Positions 58,022-64,000 of a stretch of 64,000 bases of DNA are shown here, in pieces. Location of the stretch: the NCBI GenBank assembly GCA_031835245.1, contig JAVKOQ010000085.1, positions 124,001-188,000 on the forward strand, in the 5' to 3' direction. The notes below the pieces were generated by a model. It did not search any database. It worked only from the letters and a program-made list of their open reading frames with translations, and had not been told where the DNA came from. The translations under genes and the position numbers were made by a program. Origin of the DNA: Balamuthia mandrillaris. Lineage: Eukaryota > Discosea > Longamoebia > Balamuthiidae. Within the stretch, counting starts at the first letter, position 1, and every line of letters starts with the position of its first letter.

Positions 58022-58386
58022 GGCGCAGTCGCTTTAAGCGCGTGCAGTCACTGCGGAGGCGGCTGTTTCTGCCATGAGGGGTACTCTCTTAAAGGTGGAA
58101 CTACTTTGAATATTTTGATTGGAAGTAATGGGTTTTTCCAGCATGGGGGGTCACGGCATTTTTGGCCGCTAACTTGTTGGTTTTTTCATTTTTTTTTTTG
58201 TAAGGAAGAAATAGAAATACACACCTGAAGAGCAAAAGAACCATGCAGCAATACAGAACCAAGCTCCGCCATTTATATGCACACATGTAGCATGCACAAC
58301 AGAGGCTGGAGCACAGTTTGAAGGGAGAGATAGCAAGACACCATATGCACATGAAATAACAGCACAAGCACTTCAACTCCACCCAC

Positions 58387-58445
58387 TGATGGCGATGGCG
58401 ATGGCGATGGCGATGGTGATGGCGATGGCAATGGCAATGGCGATG
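58387..58445. repeat. (GGCGAT)n hexamer repeat
   Basis: About ten imperfect GGCGAT units (variants GGTGAT, GGCAAT). Confidence 0.9.
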
Positions 58446-58542
58446 AGTCCTCCATCCTTTCTCATCTTTGATGCCATGTTCGTTTTAACAAATAAAGAAA
58501 AGTTAAAAAAGACATGAAAGAAATACAAAGAAACAAACAGGA

Positions 58543-58630
58543 AAGGAGAGGAGAGAGGAGAGAGGAGAGGAGAGGAGAGGAGAGGAGAGGAGAGGAGAGG
58601 AGAGGAGAGGAGAGGAGAGGAGAGGAGAGG
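58543..58630. repeat. (GGAGA)n pentamer repeat
   Basis: About 17 tandem five-base units, G/A only, with a few length variants at the left end. Confidence 0.95.
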
Positions 58631-59113
58631 AACAAACCACTTTTGCAATGGTGTGGCCATTGCAACATGGAACGTAAGGAAAAATCCAAAGCATTAATTT
58701 CTAACTAAAAACCCACTTGTTTTGTTCATGTCGACATTAGATTTCTTTGTAGGCCGAAAAAGACAAAAGAAAAGACAACGGAGCACAACAAAAAGTGTCG
58801 TTTGGGTTTTTCTTTGAGTTGGTGGTGGAGGTGGTGGGAACTGCCTACAGGACAACGATATCGTGGAAAATTCGTGTCGTCATGAGTGGAAACCAAAGGG
58901 AAACTACGCGGCTAGCCGCCACGCGACGACATGAAAAATCAGAACAATTTGCAAGCAAATTCGGCCCCTAAAATTCCACCGCGCTGCTTGAGGGGAAACA
59001 AACAAGGCAACCTCGCTTGACAACTACGACCACCACTCCTCCTCCGGATCTTTTTCTCTCAGAGACCAACTCAAACCAACCAACACACAGCTTCCCCCCC
59101 CCCAATTTTCCAC

Positions 59114-61009
59114 ATGAAAATAGCGGTCAAAGCAGAAAGGAAACGCCAGGTAGAAGGCCTGAGAGAGATGTTTCAGGGCAGCGATCTTACCCACTCCGTC
59201 ATTGACACGGTGCTCGCTGTCAATAATGGCAACACAGATCACGCTGTGGACACCCTGCTAAACCTTGCCAGCGATCCCATGCGCCCCGTGTCAGCTGCAG
59301 AAGACAGCCCCTGCCTAGCTGCGGCAGCCAAGCCTCCTAGACTCTTTCCGAACAACAATGCTTCCTCTGCAGGCCCGAGCGCCCCCACAAGCAGCAACAA
59401 CAACTCCCCAGCAACTGGTGGTGCCTTGCCCAGCCAATCTATGACCACCCCAACCACCAGCAGCGAGGAGGTAATCTCAAGAAAGGCCTTAAGGAAGCAG
59501 TTCCTGGATGCACAGGAACGTGAAGAAAGACTGCTTTTAGAAAAGGCGCAAGCTCATATTGACATGGCCATGTTTACCTCTCCCTCCTTGCCTGAGGACC
59601 CCTCCCTCTACCCAGAAAATGCCTCCCAAGGACCTGAAGAGCTTTCAGCACTCATCGATTCTCCCCCCTCTCCACCTCTCATAGAGGAGCTCATTTTGGA
59701 TGAGCAGCTGTTGCCCTCTTCGCCTTCTTCTACCATCCACTCTTCTTGCGACGAGGCCAAAACAAAATTGGTTGCTCCTTCTGCTGCTCCTGCAGGCCAC
59801 ACTTTGGCCGTTAACTACCGGCTCGCGGGCAATGTTTCCCCTAGCAAAGGAGACTGGATTGGTTTGTTCAAGCGTGGGCAACCTTCGCATTCCAAGTACC
59901 TCGAGTACCACAAAACAGGTGCTTTTCTCTGCTATTCTTCCCCTTTCTCTCTTCTTGTTAATGTTTTTCCCAACAACAACCACAACAACATTTCCCCCAC
60001 CATGTGAAATTCAGATGGCAACCAAGCAGGCTCTCTGCACTTCACTGCACCAGGGGTGGGCACCTATGAGTTTAGGTACTTCTCAAAGGGTTCTTCCGTG
60101 GAAACCGCCAAGTCCAATTACCTTGTTGTAGGTTTGTGGTGCTTTTTCCTCTCATAACTAATAGAACAAATCATCTGATACGTTAAACATAGGCCCCCAA
60201 ATTCAACTTATTCCAGTACTAAATGAAGCAGAACACACCATCAAAGTACATGCACGCTACGTAATAGGACAAAAGCACAGCGGCGACTGGATAGGATTGT
60301 TTAAAGTACTACGATTTCCTCTATCTTCTTTGGGTTTCTTCCTTCTGTTCTTCCTTTGCCCTTTCCTCCTCTCTTAAATACTCCGTTGGCTACCTGAAAG
60401 TCAACAACTTAACTCTGCTTGCAGGCAGGTACCTACCACAATAAAGAATACATAGAGCAACAGCCACTTGGGAAGTGCACAACTGTGACCTTCAAGGCAC
60501 CAAAGCAACCAGGCCAGTACGAACTTCGTTATTTTCCCTCTGGCGCTGGCTACAATGACGTAGCTCGGAGCCCCTTAATCCGTATTGAAGGTGAGTGCAT
60601 TTTGCTCTTTTTAAATGCTCCTTGCTTGTAGCTTATTAGCCTCTTTAAACAGACCGTGATGTTGTCATATGTTGCCCTTCAAAAGTGTCAATTGGGTCAA
60701 TGGACAAGCTGAAAGCTAGCTGGAACATTTACAGTGTTGAGACTTCTTCCTGGGATTGGGTTGGGTTGTACCCGTTGAATGCGGTTGGAAAGAGAAGCTA
60801 TGTAGCCTGCCAATATGCTACAACCAATTCTTGCACATTTGATATCCCAGCTAAACCTGGAGATTATGAGCTTAGGTCTGCTTTTCTATTTATTTTTCAA
60901 GTTTGATTGCTTTCTCACTTTTGTTTTTATAAACTATAACAGGTACTTTTCTTATACAACTGCTTCACAAGTTAAGCGAAGCAACAAGATTAGTGTTGTT
61001 GTTGAATAA
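59114..61009 (+). CDS. CUE-domain protein with three SKICH-like domains
   Basis: About six exons. The N-terminus has a CUE/UBA-type ubiquitin-binding fold: LREMFQGSDLTHSVIDTVLA then NTDHAVDTLLNLASD. A Ser/Pro-rich linker and an acidic helix follow. Three repeats then each carry the SKICH-like pair of an aromatic-D-W-(I/V)-G-L-(F/Y) strand and a final G-x-YE-(F/L)-RYF strand: GDWIGLFKRG with GTYEFRYFSKG, GDWIGLFK with GQYELRYFPSG, and SSWDWVGLYPLN with GDYELRYFS. SKICH domains occur in CALCOCO/TAX1BP1 autophagy receptors and in inositol phosphatases. The protein joins ubiquitin binding with SKICH repeats, so a cargo-adaptor role is a reasonable inference. The stop TAA is at 61007-61009. Confidence 0.75.
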
Positions 61010-61574
61010 TGTTCGTTTTTTTAATCCATGTAATTAAGTTCAGCTTTTGTTAATTGGTCTACTGTGAAATAAAAAATACTTGTAACATGGTTGAATATTA
61101 TAAATGATACCAACAAGTTTTTGTGAAATCTTGCATTGATGAACTGATTTTGCCGTTTTCTTTCTAAGTTCCTTTATATCCATCCTTTCCGAGGATAGTT
61201 GAAATGCAAAAGAACATTCATACTTCAACCTGCTGCAATTTCTTTATTAATTTTATTAATGTTATTTACCAAACTTACCTATGAACACTTTTAAAAATCA
61301 TCGACTCAATTGTGGTGGGCAAGAGATATTGATAGGTCCAAGGGGTACCTCTAAAAAACAGGGACAGACAAAAAAAGCAGTAACAATGAGGCGTCCTTCA
61401 GGGAAGTAGTGGCAGACGATAAAGAATTAGCAAGCTCAGCCTACTAGCCAGCTAGCCCTCCAGCAGCGAGGAGATAAGTGCTGAGCTCACCCACCTCTCC
61501 TTATTATTTAGTATTGATGAGCCAAAGGAAAGCAGAGCTCCCTGCTGCCTGCAATAGCATTCAGCAACTGACCC
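61010..61574. other. Intergenic, A/T-rich
   Basis: About 560 bp, A/T-rich near 61040-61300, with no gene seen. Sequence character changes after about 61300: fewer CT tracts and a more even base mix. Confidence 0.45.
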
Positions 61575-63660
61575 ATGAAGAAGAAAAAACTACTACTCAT
61601 CAGGCCTGTTTGTCCAGTATTGACTGAAGTAATTTGCCAGAGCCCTAAAGAGTGGCAGAAAAAAACCATGGCAGAGCTGTTGGACATGCTCTTTCCAGGC
61701 GTAGGCTTCATGATAAAAAACTGCTACTTTGGCAGGGTATGCAAAGAGCTGTCGACTTGGCTTCTCTTGAAGGGTACATTGTTTGTTGTGTGGTGGTAAT
61801 TGGTGCTTGGCAAACTCATTTCCTGCCCTCCCTGCATGTGGGCCGTGAGAAGATGTTCTGTTCACAGGTGCAAATCTGGCTCCCGCAAAGGAAACAGTTT
61901 TTGATCCTTGCAATCACAGAAGTGCAACTGGGGCACCTGTTGTGCTGCCTTCATGATCCCCACTTTTTTGCCAATAAGACTGTAACGCAGGCCATGACAA
62001 AACAGGAGGAGGAACAGCATCGTGCCATCATGTCCCAAGCAGCACAAAAAAGAGAACCAGAAAACGAGAACAAGAAAGACATTCATTATGTCACCCCTTT
62101 GTTTCGGCAAAAGGAGATAGAACAGTGTTTTGGCAGTTCACTGTTTCACCAAGAGGTGAAGGAAAATGGTTGATCTGCAACAAGCCTCATCAAGGGTAGT
62201 GGCAGCTGGGCTCCAAGAAATGTTGCAAAATGTTTGGTTTTGCAGTGTAGGTGCTCCTTTGTCTATTAGTAATGTTCAGAGAGGGCCAGGTACATGTGAG
62301 ATCGAGTGTTTGACTGAAGACACTGCACAACAGTCAAGATCTCACCAGACATGCCCTTTCATGTAAATCTAGCTTTCTACCATGGAGTATCCATCCAAGG
62401 CACCACAACCACCAAGAAAAAACAAGACTGAAGACCTGATGTTCAACTTTCAATCTCCCACAACCAAGCTAGTGGTCATTTTGTACAAAACTCTCAAGTT
62501 TGCTCTGCCTTTCCCCTATGATGTTTTAAACAACTCATGCAAGGCAGCAGCCGTCATTCCTTTCCTTTTCTCTTTGTGGAGGTATCTGCAAAGGCCTTAG
62601 ATATCGCACAAACCGACCATAAAGATCACAAAAAGCTTATATGCATGCAACTAGCCTGGGACCTTGCTGCACTACTCGTTTGTCATACTACCTGCCCACT
62701 TTCTGTGAGATTCCTAAAGGCAGGGCCACCCACATAGCTGATACCCCCCTACCAAAGCACTAAAAGATAAAACACAACCCAAAAAAGATACATCAGATAG
62801 GCAAGCAACAAGACCAGGGAGGAACAGAGACAAAGGCAAAGACAAACGCAAAGGCCATGGCAAAGATAGTGTGGAGGACAGAAAAGGACAGGGAGGTGGG
62901 AAGGGAACAGACACGCAAGATTCTGGCTTTATTCCCTTGTTTGATTCCACGGAGCTGCAACCCGAAGCCTCAGCGTTGTTGGAGATACAAAACCTGCTTC
63001 CAGCAGACCTTTTAGCTGACATCCGTGGCTGGGTGCCAAAAGTGAGGGCACAGACAGCTTTGTTCTTGTAGGAAGTGCAGCCCCTCACATTTCTTCCAAC
63101 CCACCAACTGCCCAAAAAAGGGACGCAAAACATGGGTGGGCAAAGGGCCAGAAGGCAAGGTGGCCATCCTCAAATGCAGGAAGAAGCTCAACCAAGAGAT
63201 GGCCCTGCTCCACAAAGTCACGCCATCCCAACCTGCCCACCCCCCACTTCGCTGCAGAACGTCAGCTGCAGGACAGGAGGCATGCCTACTGGATGTTGGA
63301 CATGCAAGAAGCAGCTATGGGGCTGGCCAGTGGGGTGGTGTGTGCTTTGGCATGTGCAATGGACATTATGCACCTCCATAGCCATGGCATAAGCCACAGG
63401 GACATCAAGCCAGGGAATATCATGTGGGATCCAAGTACTCGCCATTGGGTCTTGCTGGACCTTGGAGGAATATGACGCCTTCCTGCCAGACACATGGAGC
63501 TTTGGGAGAAGCATGCAGGCAAACAAAGGTGTTGCCCCATAGGAGCATGCCAGTATTGAGCAAGCTACTGGAGGAGGCCACCCAAACCTCACTGCAGGCC
63601 CTCCCTTCATGAGGCCTTGCCTGAGCTGCAAGAACTCCTTCACAAGCTTCACTTAAGTTG
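61575..63660 (+). pseudogene. Broken nuclease/kinase-like effector or mobile-element remnant
   Basis: A run of plus-strand coding fragments in shifting frames with stops between them and no typical CT-tract introns. In order: 61652-62173 (unrecognised, with FLILAITEVQLGHLLCCLHD), 62430-62735 with a possible PD-(D/E)XK-type core (VEVSAKALDI and QLAWDLAALL), a Lys/Gly-rich linker, 62871-63071, then a protein kinase split by a frameshift near a C-run at about 63240. The kinase parts are GKGPEGKVAILK (Gly-loop and Lys) and HSHGISHRDIKPGNIMW followed by LLDLGG (DFG variant). It breaks at a TGA right after DLGG. A nuclease-then-kinase order recalls Crinkler/RHS-type or FunK1-type proteins; this is inference, and introns I cannot see are an alternative explanation. 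Confidence 0.5.
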
Positions 63661-64000
63661 ATGGACTAAAAGCAAGAATTAGGGGGAGAGAAAAGAAAGA
63701 ATCATAAGTATTGGTGTGAGTGATAATGAAAGATAGAAAATGCAGCACCAGCCCCATGGCAATTGGCCTAAAAAGAAAAGAGAGGAGAGGAAGGAGCTGT
63801 GCTGTACAAAATAAACAATAAAAGATATCAATATTATGGTTTCCTCGTTTTAGGTTTAATGAGTGAAAATGGGCATGATTGGGTGGCTGGATTGTTTTTG
63901 TGGAGAATAATATCATATCCAGGTTTCCTTAATCCTCTGAACGGGATGATGACATCAAATGTGATTTACTTTTTCTATGGAGCCAAGTAAGATAATCTGA
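63661..64000. other. Window end, nothing assigned
   Basis: About 340 bp with a short open frame (63799-63990) without recognisable motifs. It may belong to a neighbour cut by the window edge. Confidence 0.4.

Larger units (their letters stand above)
58022..59113. other. Divergent intergenic region with microsatellites
   Basis: About 1.1 kb between BSD (-) and CUE-SKICH (+) genes. It contains (GGCGAT)n, (GGAGA)n, a TGTCGACATTA element at 58729-58739, and GT/GGT-rich sequence. No gene is supported. Confidence 0.5.

Overview
The window is gene-dense nuclear DNA from an amoebozoan, most likely a plasmodial slime mould (myxomycete such as Physarum or a relative). The evidence is many short GT-AG introns that often carry long (CT)n tracts on the sense strand, standard stop codons, a Frizzled/Smoothened-like receptor of the type known from social amoebae, and a gene repertoire shared with Dictyostelium and animals. 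The species is inferred from these habits only; nothing in the window names it. I recognise about 24 protein genes, one receptor fragment and one broken effector-like or mobile-looking locus. I found no tRNA, rRNA or CRISPR.

Layout. 0-11 kb: a DEP-LNS2 (lipin-like) gene (+), a helicase-associated-domain nuclear protein (-), a long promoter region and a bZIP factor (+). 11-17 kb: SAGA subunit Sgf11/ATXN7L3, an SLC35D-type nucleotide-sugar transporter, ribosomal protein eL18 and a small membrane protein. 17-23 kb: UTP4 (-), a two-RRM/RGG protein (+) and ribosomal protein uL23 (-), a stretch rich in ribosome-biogenesis genes. 23-31 kb: ATG9 (+), USP14/Ubp6 (+), UBE2T (-). 31-36 kb: a complete 11-exon telomerase reverse transcriptase, head to head with UBE2T only 65 bp apart. 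36-43 kb: a VTT/TMEM64-type membrane protein, a sepiapterin reductase-adenosine kinase fusion, deoxyhypusine hydroxylase. 43-53 kb: Frizzled-like receptor, an unknown small protein (-), SulP/SLC26 transporter, a Frizzled-like fragment, S-adenosylmethionine synthetase (-). 53-61 kb: RasGAP, BSD-domain protein (-), CUE plus triple SKICH-like protein. 61-64 kb: a degenerate nuclease/kinase-like locus.

The most unusual item is the fusion at 38688-41111. Sepiapterin reductase has no stop codon and runs in one frame, through eight exons (604 aa in my model), into adenosine kinase. Two other observations depend on exact exon arithmetic. TERT adds to 1382 aa and contains every expected motif. An 8-nt exon is needed to complete an RRM RNP-1 motif. 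ATG9, the CUE-SKICH protein and USP14 touch ubiquitin/autophagy; UBE2T and TERT share genome-maintenance roles; SAM synthetase and adenosine kinase both serve the methyl cycle. These links may be coincidence of a compact genome.
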